NCBI GenBank assembly: GCA_003550325.1
Contig: QKWP01000438.1
Location: 220,165 to 284,164 of the forward strand
Source: Gigaspora rosea
Lineage: Eukaryota; Glomeromycota; Glomeromycetes; Diversisporales; Gigasporaceae
Direction: 5' to 3'
Length of the DNA: 64,000 bases
A program made the position numbers and the translations under genes. Below, one piece after another: positions 1 to 12,611 of this stretch. Under the pieces are notes generated by a model. That model was not told where the DNA came from. It saw only the letters and a program-made list of their open reading frames with translations, and did no database searches. The first letter of the stretch is position 1, and each line of letters opens with the position of its first letter.

Positions 1-1498
1 GATAAGACATCTATTGTAACGGTTGAATTGGGAGAGCGATAAAACAATATATACAATAGTGCCAATTTAAACTCCAACCGATTACGGGAAGAAGTAAGTA
101 TAAATAGATGGTAGGTATATAAATGAAATCGGATACGCGAGTTTCAAAGGGATGGGTGATCATAAATCACTAAATTACAGCGATAGATTAGAGACGCTGA
201 CGCTGGTGATGGGTGATTGATGATATCAGGTGATTTATTGATTTATGCGATTTGGGTCAGGAGGTTTAAAAATTTCCAGGATCTCCGGGAAAATTATTTG
301 GACGGGTAAGGGATACCAAAAGAATCGACTGAAACTGGCGGTGCTAAAGAAAGAGATTTTTATAATATAGCTATATCAATTAAAGAAGTTTTATCATACA
401 CGAAGTTTAAAAGGAATAACGAAATGCGTTACACAGAATTCGAGTTATAATAATCCAATACGAAGTTACAAGTCAATTCAGTCCATCGTATTGAGTCTCG
501 CAAGGGTTATTAAGATTAAAGTCGAATTCAAAATAAAGTATTTTATTATTATTATTATTATGTATTATTTAAAAGTGGGAGAAGAACTTATTTTCACTTT
601 ATTGAATTTTGAAGGTCTTAAATACATTTTGAAACTTTACCACGTATTCGTGGAAATTGTAACGTATTCGCGGTATTTTGAACGAACTCGCGATTTTTAC
701 CACGAACTCGCGATCAATTTCACGTATTCGCGAGTGGCGGAATATTTGTGGGCTTGGAGCATTCGCGTACTCGCGATAATTATCGCATTTCTAATTCTAA
801 GCATCTAAATATCTATTTTTGTATAGTGAATTAAAATACTTATATAGAAAATAAACGCGAATGAATAAAATAAAATAGAATAATAATAAAATAAAATAAG
901 AATGTATATAAAAAAAACGTTCAGGCAATGGAGCTATCACACGATGTAATGACTTTAATTGTTACATTATGAACCGAAGCCTAAATAAACACTCGTGAGA
1001 ACAAAGGGTACTAATGTTATTTCTTACACCATATTCTACTAATCTTGAATATTTATTTGTTTTATTACCTCATTAACAATATTAACATTATAACAGTATT
1101 TTTATAATATATAATAAACTTTTTTGTATCCTGTAAATCGTATAATGTCACAATCGTCATTGTAAGATGACAAGTATCCACTAACGAATAAACATGATAA
1201 ATTTTTTAGATCTAATAAATTTCCTGACTTTGATGATTCATTATTGTTATAAAACAATATAAAATTGTGTAAATATATTAATGTTACAGTATGTGACCAT
1301 TAGCGGTGTATAAATTGAAACTATTATACATATAATATCTAAATCACATAGTGATTGATATGAAAGTTCATGCAGAAATCTAATCAAAAGTCATGAATTG
1401 TTATTAATTTTAATAAAATAATATTTTCAATTTAGTTAATATTCTCTTAATTACAATACACTACTATAATAATCCGGAATAAGCTTACGAAAAAAAAT
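1..1498. other. Intergenic AT-rich DNA
   Basis: No gene could be supported. The only open frame here (about 491-808, +) is low-complexity and overlaps a short degenerate motif repeat, so it is not called. The stretch immediately before 1499 is probably the promoter of the KAR5-like gene, but I see no specific element. Confidence 0.5.
636..780. repeat. Degenerate short motif repeat (acgtattcgcg / gaactcgcg)
   Basis: Several copies of an 11-13 base motif of the form ACG(T/A)A(T/C)TCGCG follow each other at irregular 15-25 base spacing (for example around 640, 661, 685, 708, 721 and 764). They are richer in CG than the surroundings. The function is unknown, and it is too short and irregular to classify. 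Confidence 0.5.
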
Positions 1499-4400
1499 AT
1501 GAAAATTTCACAATCTTTTTTAAATATTTCATTTGGATATTTGTTATTTTCCGTCTTATCACTGTTTGCATCTGATAATAGTTGGTTTAACTTACCAGAT
1601 TTTTTAAAATTTAATGGAATTGGTCAAAATGCTAAATCGGGCGAGACATTTTCTAGATTAGAAGACAATGATTTAACAGGTAACTTACATGTTTTTGAAT
1701 CAAAAAAGTTCTTTTTTTATTAAACCATAAAACGCGGCTATATTCTTTACACAATTTTATTTAATAAAAGCTTGGGCGAAAAATTTCTTAAAATTATCAA
1801 ATGAAGAAAAAATGATGATTGAACGTGGCCATGGTATGGTTTTAAAATATAATTCTTAGAAACGATCGGATTTCTGTGATAATATTAAAATTAGTATATT
1901 GAAAAAAAAGCTGCGTTAGCTCAATTTGAAAAAAAACAAAATTGTTTTAAAGATGCCGCCTTAATATTAAAACATGGTTGTAGGAATATTGATATTTCTG
2001 ATAATGATAAAATAAAATGTAAGGATATTTCTCTTCTAGATTATGAGATTTTTATGATAATAATAAAATAAGATGTAAGATTTCTTTTTTATATTATGAG
2101 ATTTTATTAAAATTCTTGATTTTGAAAATTAGACGCGGTTCTGTTGACAATGTGTGAAATCGCAACAGCAAATCTCGTTGCCCCAATGGAATGTAATGAT
2201 ATTGTTCAAGATGTTGGGACTTGTGTAGAGTATGTATTTTTGAATGAATACCTTTTCATGATAAAACATTTGTAAATAAATATGTGATTGTATGTTATGA
2301 CTGTAATTATAGAGCTTTGGCACGAATTCCTCAACTATGGACATCTTATTCTGGATATTTTCGAGAAGTTTGTATGTATTACAATTAAAATATTTCGAAA
2401 TATCAAATCTTTAACTCTAATTTATAAACAGTTCACATGTGTTTTGCTGTACGATACTCGATTGAACGAGGTAATTGTCTCAATCTTTTTATTTTACATA
2501 AAAAAAAAATTGCATTAAATAACTTTGTTTTCTACTTCTTGCTTTATTAGATTTGCTCGAAGAACTTCACAAAAATATTACACAAAACCAATTAATAAAT
2601 TATAGCATTCTGCGCGTTCAGCAAGATGACATGATTTCTTGGCGAAAAGAAGAAATGGCAAGATTAATTCAACTTGAAAAATCTCAATCAATGATTTTAA
2701 ATAGTGTTAATGTGATTGAGGTAACCAAATTTTTTTATTCTTGGTTATCAATTATTTTATGAATTTTAATTAATTTAAATGACATATTGTACCGTTAGAA
2801 AATTACTTCGTTGGCTTCGGTAAATATGGTATCACTTAAAGATAATTTGTCAGACTCGCAAGAAATCGTGCAGGGTACATTGGGTCAGTTGTCTCAACTT
2901 AGAAAGGTAAGGTCTAAATTACTAAGAAAATGCAAATCGAACATTGATTTTAATATAAAATTATGTGATAATTTAGGAACTTGAAGAATATCGATCAAAG
3001 GCTAGTGAAACTTTTAAGGAAATTAACAGTGCAACAGATCAACATTTGATATCGCTCAAACTATCAATGGTATAAGGATGTATGTTGTTTAGTAGTTTTT
3101 TTTTCTTTTCTAAATTGTTAAAATGTATGTATATAAAGGAATACGTAGAAAGCATCGCCAAAATAAATTTTAAGATTTCGCAAGTAGGTCTAAAAAAAAA
3201 AATTTTTTTTTAAAAGAATATATGCTGTAAAAGAATATATACTGTACAAACGAAATTTTTATTTCTTATAGAATTTACAAAAAATCGATACGGCACTTCA
3301 CAACACATTAAAGGCTCAAGAAAAAGTTTATAATACGATAGAAATATATAAAGTAAATAAAGACAACTTTTATCTATTTTATGCCCTATTTGTCTGAAAC
3401 TTATTTCAACACTTATTAAACATCACATTTTTATCATCAGGACAAACATCAAGATTTAGCAAATCAATGGCAAAATTCTTTATTAGAAGCAAAACAAAAT
3501 TTACAAATGTTATTAAATATCTCTCAATCTGAAATTCAATTACTTGCAAAGACTGCAAGTGATGCGCGTGAGAGTCAAGAAAGTATTATTAAAATTTTGA
3601 GGCCTCTAGGCATTTTTGTTGAATTTATTAATTGGATATATGGTAAGTTTAGTATAATCATTTTAAATTATTGAATTTGTTTGAAAGTTTTTCTAATCTA
3701 ATCCATTTTTCTTTCACTATAATTTCAGGTATCACTTTTATCAAATTCGGTATGAGATATATAATACCATGGTTAGCTATTCCATTTATTAGATTTCTTG
3801 TGTCGTGGATGAGATTTGGCAGAATTATGTCAATCGTTGGTATGCTCATAATTCAATTCTTGCTACGTGTAACGAAAATAAATACAGCATTTATTAACAA
3901 CATTTTATAAAATTATATTATTGTAAGTTACGATCTTTAATTTTCTTTTGATATTCCTTCTCAACATGAATAACTTCCAATTTCAAAACACAAACGTTCA
4001 TATTGGAATTTTTGCAGCGGTAGTAACAGTTATTAATCTAGAAATATTTTGCAGCTCAACATATATATACTTATATACCGAATTTTATACTTTAAAAGAT
4101 GAACATAGCAATTCTTATTATCTCATTCATCCGAAATCAGATACAAAGGTCAATACCTCAACTTCCTGCCAATTTACCAACATTGGATTCGAGATCACCG
4201 CATCCAGATGTCTTTAGGTTTTCTTTTCTTTTTATTCTATGCGTTTTATCATTACTATTATTATTATTGTTGTTTCAGATTATTTTTATCGCACTCATCA
4301 ATCTTATTCCATTTCAAAAACAAAAAAAAAATTCAAAAATAGAGTATCGCTTCCAAGGACATCATCTTCAGATTTTTACCTTACAGAGTTCGATTATGGT

Positions 4401-4538
4401 GGTCATAGTTTTAATAGCAGCTTGAATGGAAGTTTCTGCAGTAGTGGTAATAGTGTAATATATGAATTAAGTCAAGGTTCAGGTGGAAGATTTCCTAGTA
4501 AAAGAACGAGAAGATCCGGAAGAAATTATTTTCCTTAA
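1499..4538 (+). CDS. KAR5/Tht1-like nuclear fusion (karyogamy) protein, multi-exon
   Basis: Probable nuclear-envelope/ER membrane protein of the KAR5/Tht1/GEX1/Brambleberry family, which acts in nuclear-membrane fusion during karyogamy. The N-terminus has a hydrophobic signal segment. The central family block is clear: CFKDAALILKHGC, then KYAVLLTMCEIATANLVAPMEC, GTCVEALARIPQLWTSYSGYFREV and MCFAVRYSIER, followed by a long coiled-coil stretch and two to three hydrophobic segments near 3730-3890. Exons that join in frame: 1499-1679, about 1771-1830, about 1900-2019, 2133-2229, 2313-2371, 2432-2470, 2551-2720, 2799-2906, 2977-3069, 3272-3352, 3441-3642, then from 3729. The C-terminus is unsure: the frame from 3729 reaches a stop at 3908-3910, but a downstream Ser/Gly/Arg-rich frame ending at 4538 (with YFYRTH and DFYLTEFDYGG) resembles a spliced tail. 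The cysteine pattern makes the family call good. Confidence 0.8.
1990..2112 (+). repeat. Tandem duplication across an exon-intron boundary
   Basis: A stretch of about 60 bases containing the splice donor of the KAR5-like gene (gataaaataaaatgtaag, 2004-2022) recurs immediately downstream with small changes (near 2057-2105). Both copies contain the same donor-like core and the same trailing 'ttatgagattttta'. The upstream donor gives the in-frame join KYAVLL; the second copy then lies inside the intron and provides a decoy donor. Confidence 0.7.
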
Positions 4539-4935
4539 GTGGATTTTGGGATTTTTTATTTTTAAAAAGTTGGATATTTTTGATGTAACAATTTGTACGT
4601 AATACGTTAATGTCATTTTTACATATATGTCATCATAATAGCGGGCTATAAATATATTTGCTATATTAGGCTAATTACTCCTAAAAAAATAAGATTTGAC
4701 GCCTTAGAGTTGTACAAATAAAAACCCTGGTAATTACAGAAACCGAACTTAATCCGATTTTTATCGTTATCGCTATACTTATATGGATAAATCGGATAGT
4801 GGCGATTTTTCTTTATTTTCGGTGAATTTCTTCCTCTTTCCGTAAAAAAAAAATTTGTAAAAAAAAAAAAATATATATATATATCTTTATAATTTGACTA
4901 CTAAGAAGCTTTTACTTTAAAAATAAATTATCATC

Positions 4936-6001
4936 ATGTCTGAAAAAAACTGGTAAGCTTCATTTTTCTTTTATGAAAAAGTTATTTTAATTTAGGTTAA
5001 GACTAAAAGTAATATCGATAATTAATTCTACTAAACTAGGCCACCATGTCGTCCGGTTATTTATCATAATATTCAAGAAGAAATTATTGAGCCTAGCTCT
5101 CGTGAGACCGTCGAACAATCTTACAAATTATGGCTCTGTAATTATATCATAATTTTAAATATGTAAATTTGTTTTTTTTTATCATTTCAACCAATCAACT
5201 AAAAAATCATTGTTATTTTAATTTTTTTTTTTATTTTTTTTTGTGTGTGAATGTAGTATATTTTGTTACTTTAATATTCAATTTTATAGCGATTTTGGTT
5301 AATGGGTTTACCGGCCGTTATGTGGTGTAAGTAATAAGGTTATTTTTTTGATTGGAAGTATATATTTACCTTTAATTTTAATAATGTTTAATTCATCATT
5401 CATAGTGGCTCAGTCATTGTTCAACTCATAATTGCGCTTATTTATATTGCCTTTTGGCCAATATTTGATTTCACGGCTAGACATCTCACTTTATATAGAG
5501 CTTACAAGTAATTAATCTTTATCTAATTGTTTTTTCCACAAGATATAATAATTAATCCTCTATATTAAAGATATAATCAATTTTCTTTATTAATCACATC
5601 ATAGACACGATAATGTGAACTATTTCCGTTGGTTTTTCTTTGTAACATTCCTTGATATCATTTTTGGTATATTCATCGGTATTGGTTTTGTTTTCGGAGG
5701 TGGTGGTGGATTAATTGAGATGGTTAATAACTTTAAAGCGATCAACGAAAAAGGGGCTATTTGCATAGTCGCTGGAGTTTTTAATGCCGTCTGTGCTACA
5801 TTAGTGTTTGCGCAAGTCATTTTGCACGTTATGTTGTGGCGCAAGGTAATCTTAATCACCAGAATTATTTCTACGTTGTTGAAATATTTACTTTGACACT
5901 AAATGTTAACGTGTTTTTTTTTTATTATTTGTTTACAGGTACAGGCTTACTTTGAATCCAAAGGTTGGAAACTTCTCCCTGGAGATGGAAATTCAAAATG
6001 A
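4936..6001 (+). CDS. SCAMP-like secretory carrier membrane protein
   Basis: Probable four-span membrane protein of the SCAMP family, which sits in post-Golgi and endosomal membranes and takes part in vesicle trafficking. Six exons join in frame: 4936-4952, 5040-5137, 5257-5326, 5406-5507, 5605-5845 and 5939-6001. The first two give MSEKNWPPCRPVIYHNIQEE followed by IIEPSRETVEQSYKLW, the conserved SCAMP entry segment (NWPPC, then an acidic/helical stretch before the first membrane span). Hydrophobic spans follow in FVTLIFNFIAILVNGFTG, VIVQLIIALIYIAFWP, the exon-5 segment around FFFVTFLDIIFGIFIGIGF, and the end of exon 5. A glycine-rich loop (GGGGG) follows the third span. The short polar tail ends LLPGDGNSK. 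The length of about 190 residues is short, as in fungal forms without the N-terminal NPF region. Confidence 0.82.
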
Positions 6002-6847
6002 GTTTTTGTATAAAATAAAAGAAAAATCTTATCATAATGTAGTATATTTTGAAATTATTATTATTTTATGTCTATATTTATTATATTTATTTATTATGTT
6101 TATTTTTGAAAGTCATTTAAATAAAATACAAATTGAATTGTTTTTATACTTTATCTGGCTACGTATTCATTCTTCTCATAATTTGTCTTTACGATGTGAA
6201 TAAGGAATTATACAAATTTATTCGCATCTAGGAATTTTGGCTAATTACATATTAGTATCCCTCGAAAATTCATACAATCATACAATTTTCTAAACTCATA
6301 GCTGTAAAACACTAACATCTAAAGTAAATATCTCATATAAAGATAATCCCTTGGGGATCAATTTCGATATTGCACCTTTATTTTACCAGATAGCAAATTT
6401 TAAAGCTAACCCAAATAAGTTAATCTTTATTTTAAAGATCAACCACTTTAATAATATTTATTTTATTGATATTAACAATTATATTTTATTTGTTTATATA
6501 TATTTTTGAACGCTGGTTTACTACTTAAAAAAGCTAGATTTTTTGAATGCTAAAAATTTTTTTTTAATATTTAGGTGAGGCGTTCTTTATTAATAATTTG
6601 CATAAAATGCCTCTAGGGGTTGCTCTGAACATTTTAACATTATCCAATCACAAATTTTTATAAAAGTAGAACTTGGACTAATTTATCTACAATCTAGTGT
6701 TATTTGTTTGTTTTGATATAATGAAATATAAACTGTAGCAAGATTTGCTGATCTAGATTTGAACATATTGCACAAATCTAGACGGATTTTAATCTAGACT
6801 ATATAGTATAAGTACTATATATTATGGAAATGTTTATAAAAAAAAAA
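6002..6847. other. AT-rich intergenic region
   Basis: The 3' flank of the SCAMP-like gene. Only short low-complexity frames are present and I see no recognisable gene, RNA or complete element. Confidence 0.5.
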
Positions 6848-6855
6848 GTAATATA

Positions 6856-7266
6856 CAGTGTTTAAATTGGTTTGCACATGTGCAATAGTTTTTCTTAATG
6901 TGCAAGTATTTTCTAAAACATTTATGCAAAATGTGCAAGTAAAATTTAAAAAAAATTGCACCAAGTTTATATAATACATGAAGTTGTCTCCTATCTGAAG
7001 TTACAACTTTAGATATCTAAAGTAGCACTTGACTAGAATTACATACATAAAGATCTAATTTTATAGGCTTAATTTTAGTTAGGTGCTATTTTAGATATCT
7101 AAAGTTGCAACTTTAGATAAATCATAACTTCAGATATAACATATTTATATTTTTGCAAAATTGTAGCTGTACAAACAAAAAAAATTTTTTACTTGTAATT
7201 GTGCAAGTAAAAAATTATTTTATTTGCACAGTTGCAAGTAATTTTTGGTTTGAATTTTAAACACTG
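6856..7266. mobile_element. Non-autonomous hAT MITE with 8-bp target duplication
   Basis: A 411-bp element starts with CAGTGTTTAAA and ends with the inverted TTTAAACACTG. Its subterminal regions are dense in the motif TGCAAGTAA/TGCACA on both strands. The octamer gtaatata occurs directly outside both ends (6848-6855 and 7267-7274). An 8-bp target duplication with a CAGTG-type terminus is the hAT superfamily signature. It has no coding capacity. Confidence 0.85.
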
Positions 7267-7643
7267 GTAATATATAGAGTATTAGATGATATAGCTATAT
7301 TTAATCATTCAACTACATACTATTCATTTATATATTTTATTTATTTACTACTATATATTTTGTCTTTACCAATAACAACAGTTTGAAAAATTGAAATTTT
7401 ATTAAGAAAAATAAAATAGAATACAAATTCATTCATTATTATAAATACTAATTGATGTTTATAATACTTCCACAAATAATAAATCTTTGTCCTACTTCTT
7501 TTTCTTTTTCTATCCCTCTATTTTGGCAGTTCAATATTTATTATTCAATACCTATAACTTATGATCCAACTTCTTGTATTCATTTTTGAACCTACAAATA
7601 ATATTTTTTTTTATTATATTTATTATTATTATTATTATATATA

Positions 7644-7846
7644 CAGTCAACTCTCTCTAATCCGAATTGCCAGAACTGCTTTTTTTTACTATATAAAAAT
7701 TTGAAAAAGTCCAGTTTTCAAAAAGCTATATATAGCTTATCTGAACTTTATAATAAAATTTACAAATGTTCTAGGAGATTTTTTTGGTTTAAAAAGAGTT
7801 TAATAGTGTTCAGTTTGGAGAGGTTCAGATTAGAGAGAGGCGACTG
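7644..7846. mobile_element. Tc1/mariner-type MITE flanked by TA
   Basis: A short element has inverted ends: CAGTCAACTCTCTCTAATC on the left, matched by GATTAGAGAGAGGCGACTG on the right. TA lies on both sides (7642-7643 and 7847-7848), as expected for Tc1/mariner insertion. It has no coding capacity. Its right end is repeated at 8382-8428. Confidence 0.75.
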
Positions 7847-8379
7847 TACTTTTCTTTATCTATAAATCTAACTACTGTAATTTTATACAAATAGTAAAAT
7901 AACTTCTTGTTATCAGATAACTTTATAGTTATTATCATTATTATTGTTACTACATGCAGGAACCCTTAAATCAACAAGTGAAATTGATATTTTAAAACAT
8001 TATAAAAAAATAACCAGTATAGCTAGAACAATTTTTTTTTTTATAAAAATGTAGAGAAAGAATTTAAGAATAAAGCTTTAGTATTTGTTTTTTAATTTAT
8101 TAAGTTTAACTATAGTTATAAAGATTTAAAGTTATCTAATTTTATTAATAACCATAAAATTTGGGCACTATAATTTTGGCCAGTATTACCATAGTGCCAA
8201 GCAGAATTACAAAAAAGGTTTAAAAATTTTAAAAATTTTAAAAAAATTTTGCTAAGTTTTTTTTTTTTTATTCATAAAATTTTTTGCAATTTGATTGGCT
8301 CCGACCCAACTTCCGACCCAAAGTATTTGATGAACAAAATTTATATGAATCTAATAAAAACTCATTTTTAAAAAAATTG

Positions 8380-8482
8380 NTAATAGTGTTCAGTTTGGAG
8401 AGGTTCAGATTAGAGAGAGGCGACTGTACTTTTCTTTATCTATAAATCTAACTACTGTAATTTTATACAAATAGTAAAATTA
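8380..8482. repeat. Single N followed by a ~100-bp copy of 7801-7901
   Basis: The only ambiguous base of the window is at 8380. Directly after it, about 100 bases match 7801-7901 essentially base for base: the right end of the TA-flanked MITE plus its flank up to 'acaaatagtaaaa'. The two copies then diverge. The pattern suggests an assembly join or unresolved repeat rather than an independent insertion, because the flank is copied as well. Confidence 0.7.
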
Positions 8483-9551
8483 AGGGTTTCTGTACTATAT
8501 TGCTATTTTTTTTCTTTTTTTTACTTTTCAACAGTCTTGCCAGTACTTTATTAAGAGAAAATATAAAATTATATATACAGTAATAACACAATAATAATAA
8601 AACTTTTTTATGCAAAACCTAATATTATCTAGTTACTTTAGGGGCCCTAGATGCAACATATCACACTACTTTACAGATAAAGCAAATAGACTTTTTAGCC
8701 TATTAAAAGCAAAACAAAATTTTCTTTTAAATTTCTCTTATCTAGCAACTACTGCGAGAATATTAATATTCAAACTTGACTATACAAAAAAAAAAATAAA
8801 TAAATAAAAATATAAGAAAAATAAAAAAATAGAGGAATAACTACAAAATTTAGTTGAAGAACCAAATATTAACAATAAAATAACAAAAAAAGAAAATAAG
8901 AAAGACAAAACAAAATTCTGTACTAAAGACTAAGGCTAACAAAGTAATATATAAAAACATGTAGAAAAAATTTTGAACTATGCTTAATGTAAGACATATC
9001 TGTTTAAAAATTCTTGTTATTTTCTTGCAGATTTCAAACATATCACCATGTTGGTTTCATTTTGGTAGATATATAATTCAAATAGAAAAAAGTAAATACT
9101 ACTGATTTTTTGAAGAAAGTAAACCAAAATGCCTACTTTGTTGAAATTTTGAAAAGCCAAAGGGGCAATCTTTTAAATTATTTAGCAGACAATTTGTCCA
9201 CTTAAATGATTTTTAAAAAGTTGTTTTAAGCTTGACCTCTCTATTTATTGAATAAAATTAATTAATAATTCATTTCTGAATGAAAGAACCATATATAACC
9301 ATATATAGTAAATTGTAATGCACATGACTATAAGATTTTACTATAGTCAAAAATGCCATTTTATGTAAACAATAGTTTGTCTACATAGTCAGCAGATTAT
9401 TATATGGCAATATCTCAATATCTCTGCATCTACTTAACAGATTTTAATAGTATTAATATATTAGAATCAGAAATTGATGCTTTACAAGTTTACTTAAAAA
9501 TTGAAGATATATTTACTTAGTAAAAAATGACTTTGCTTTGTCATAAAGTAT
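8483..9551. other. AT-rich intergenic region
   Basis: No gene or complete element is recognised. The open frames here are short and A/T-homopolymer driven. Confidence 0.5.
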
Positions 9552-9554
9552 TAT

Positions 9555-9806
9555 ATATGGGCAGCCAAAAGTAGAAACCAAGGAAATTGTTTTTAATAAG
9601 TTTTTTTAAAACTTTAAATTAAAATATCTTGACAACTATTAAACCAAATCTAATAAATTTTTTCTTATTTTAATTCCATAACTATATAAAATTAAAATAA
9701 AAAAATTTTATCAAGTTTGATTTAATAGTTGTTAAGATATTTTAATTTAAAGTCTAGAAAAAATTTACTTGGAAACATTTCCTTGGTTTCTACTTTTGAC
9801 CACCCA
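9555..9806. mobile_element. Foldback MITE (long inverted repeat)
   Basis: About 250 bases are almost entirely palindromic. The left arm begins GGGCAGCCAAAAGTAG and the right arm ends CTACTTTTGACCACCC. The inner parts (aaccaaggaaat and aaaatatcttgacaactatt) also recur inverted. It would fold into one long hairpin. The superfamily is uncertain. Confidence 0.75.
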
Positions 9807-10449
9807 TATGGCTTAGCAATTTTATATAGTAAATCATATAAATCTGCATGTTAGCTTATTTAGAAACAGATTATTAATTAAAGATATTTTTTTATAAATA
9901 ATATATTTAAATTTTATTATTTTATCTTTAATTTTGATTAAGTTATTATATTTTTAATAAAAACTTATTTTTTAATTTTACTATTAAAATTTTAAAAATT
10001 TTATAAATTTTAAATATTTTTGAAAAAAAATTTTAGTTACTATTAAATAAAATTTAAATTTTGAATAATAAAAATAGTTTAACTTAAATTCTTTACAACT
10101 TTGAATTAAGGTAATAGGGGTTAAATCTTAAATTTTTATTAAGCAAAACTAAAAAAAAAAAGAAAAAAATTTTAAAATTCAAAAATAAATTATATATAAA
10201 TTTATAAAATTTAAACAAACAAATTTGCTTGCTTAACTAGATAGTTTAACAAATTGTAAAGAATATAAAAATATATATTGTAGAATAATATATTTGACCA
10301 AAAGTATGTTTTTGCTTGAGCTTTTATATTTTTTAACAAAAAACTTTAGGGTTATTGTTTTACTACTTCTTTTATAGTAATGAAATCTTTTATCCAAAAA
10401 GTCAATTCTATAATAATCTGGATTTCATTATGATCTGTCACAATTACTG
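9807..10449. other. Extremely AT-rich intergenic region
   Basis: Long A and T runs with no supported gene or element. Confidence 0.5.
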
Positions 10450-10451
10450 AA

Positions 10452-11084
10452 ACAAGAATAAATGTAAAAAAAAATTTATTTTTTATTTTTTTTTATTAAA
10501 CCCTAGTTTTATTGCTAGGGGCGTGAGTGGCGCTCTTTATTCAAATTTCAAAGGTCATATGTTACATTTTTACATCAGGGGTTTCTATCCTAATTAACCT
10601 ATACCTCCCTTCTATCGTCCTTTTCCCGGGGGATCCAGCTGGCCCACCACGCCCTGGTGCCCCATACCTTGCGGATCTTAGGTAGCTTTAAGATCGTCAA
10701 TGTACGCTGGTGCGCTATATAGGTTGGCCATTTTTTCCACACCCTGGGAGCACTTTCTATTTTCGGTCAGTGCGGTATCGTCAGGTACCCCTTACACATT
10801 TCTCGAGTTTCTTTTTATAGTGGATATCCCTTATGTTTATGACATTTCTTGTCAGATTTTCTTTCCTTTTCTGGACGCCGCATGACCTTCGTGGCTATGT
10901 CATGCAGCTCTTATCACTGTAGTACCATGTCCGTAGATGGAGAAGAAGTGCGAAGCCTCAATGTAGATCCTGGCCATTCGTGGTCCCAACACAGTTTTTG
11001 TTATCCACTAGACTCAAACCGGCGACCTTGCAAATGAGACCCGGAGCGCTAACCACTGTGCTATCCAACCCAGGGTCTCTTAAA
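10452..11084 (-). mobile_element. tRNA-derived SINE, minus strand
   Basis: A GC-richer island reads on the minus strand from a tRNA-like head at about 11084: GGTTGGATAGCACAGTGG with TTAGCGC (A-box-like), then GCCGGTTTGAGTC (B-box-like), about 65 bases in all. A long unrelated body follows, and then an A-rich tail (10452-10500, seen as a T-rich run on plus). An RNA polymerase III head with a poly-A tail is the layout of a tRNA-derived SINE moved by a LINE. Open frames inside it are incidental. Confidence 0.72.
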
Positions 11085-12611
11085 AAGAGTTTTTTTTAGT
11101 TCTATTTTAGTTTTTTTCAATATATAATCTAAAACCTTGTATTCAAGTTGTTTTTAAATAAGTTTTTGTTATATTAAGTATACTAACTACAAAATTTTCA
11201 TAGATTAGTATTTGTAAAAAAGTTGGTACAAAGAATCATTAGAAAAAGTTGAATATTACTATTATTATTACTATTATTATTATTATTATATTATTATTAT
11301 AATTTCTATAGTGCTTCAAGCCACTTCTTATTATTAAATATTGAGTCAACTCTTTTTGACAATTATCTGTACCAAACTTTTCAAGAAGGCTGATCTATAA
11401 AAACTATATATTTAATATATAAAATAGAAAATTAATTCTACTAATAGCAGCTAGAACTCAAGACTATCTATTGGAAAACTAAAATACCACAGGAAGAAGA
11501 AATTTAAAATATCTTTAATTAGCAATTCACGTAAGAACAGAACAATTTATAAAATTTTATATAATAAAAATAAGCAAATTTACTATAACATTTCGAATGT
11601 TGGAATTCAGTTTGCCTACAATATAAAGTATTAATAGTTTAAATATAATATAAAATTAAATTATATAGGCATTATTTTATTGCTAGAAAATTCTAAAAAA
11701 TATTCTTAGAGACATGTTATTAATCACCTGATTATTTTTTATTAAAGATCTACCTTCTCCTTCTTTTTTAATATATACTAGAAAATTAGAATCTAATGTA
11801 GATCTGAAGCAGAATCATATGACAATATTAAATAATTATTGTATAACTATATAATATGCATAAATATGCATTTTAGTTATACTTGTACATCCAGGATCTG
11901 AAATTCTCAGTTTTTATTGATAGTTGCATATGGGCATTGCATACATGTGCATTCAAGTTGCCTAAAAATATGAGTCCTCATTATACTTCAGACAATCAAA
12001 TATTTGGTTAGGTTCCTTATATATAATTTCAAATGTTTTTATTTTTCTTTTTCTAAAAAATTACCTAATTTTTGATACCTCCCTTAGTATAATAAAAAAG
12101 GCATAGAATAATAGATACTTGTATAATATATAGTTTTATAATTTTATAGTTTACACTTTTATACTTTTATAACTTTATAGCTTTATATTTTATAGTTTTA
12201 TATTTTTATAGTTTTATATTTTATATTTAGTTTTATACTTTTATACTTTTGTACTTTTATTGTCTGAAGAATATTACAGACAGAGCAATAGAGAACTGAT
12301 GCTTGTGTATTAGCAAATTCTAAATTCTGATTGAATAGATTAGGTATAACATAAAATAAAAACAATCAAAACAATAGAAAGCTAACACTTATTGGCTAGA
12401 TCAGATGTAACATAAAAAAACAACTCAATTTTATATTTGTCCTTCAGACTTTGAATGGATCCTATTTTCCTACAGTCAGTACCACCTAAAACCATCAACC
12501 CTTATATAGAGGCGCCAATTTTTTATATGCAGTGTAATATAGATTAACCAATCAAAATAGCCTATTATAACTGATAGAAATAATCGCGTTGCTAATGTCT
12601 ATAGACGTTAA
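11085..12611. other. AT-rich intergenic region with microsatellites
   Basis: Contains a (TTA/ATT)n run at about 11255-11300 and a degenerate TTTTATA(G/C) repeat at about 12115-12255. No gene is supported. Confidence 0.55.

Noticed and set aside
491..808. 105-codon frame (+) near the left edge
   Set aside because: Composed partly of the acgtattcgcg motif repeat and AT runs; no family feature.
10700..11037. Two open frames in the 10.5-11.1 kb island
   Set aside because: They lie in the antisense of a tRNA-derived SINE and have no protein-like features.
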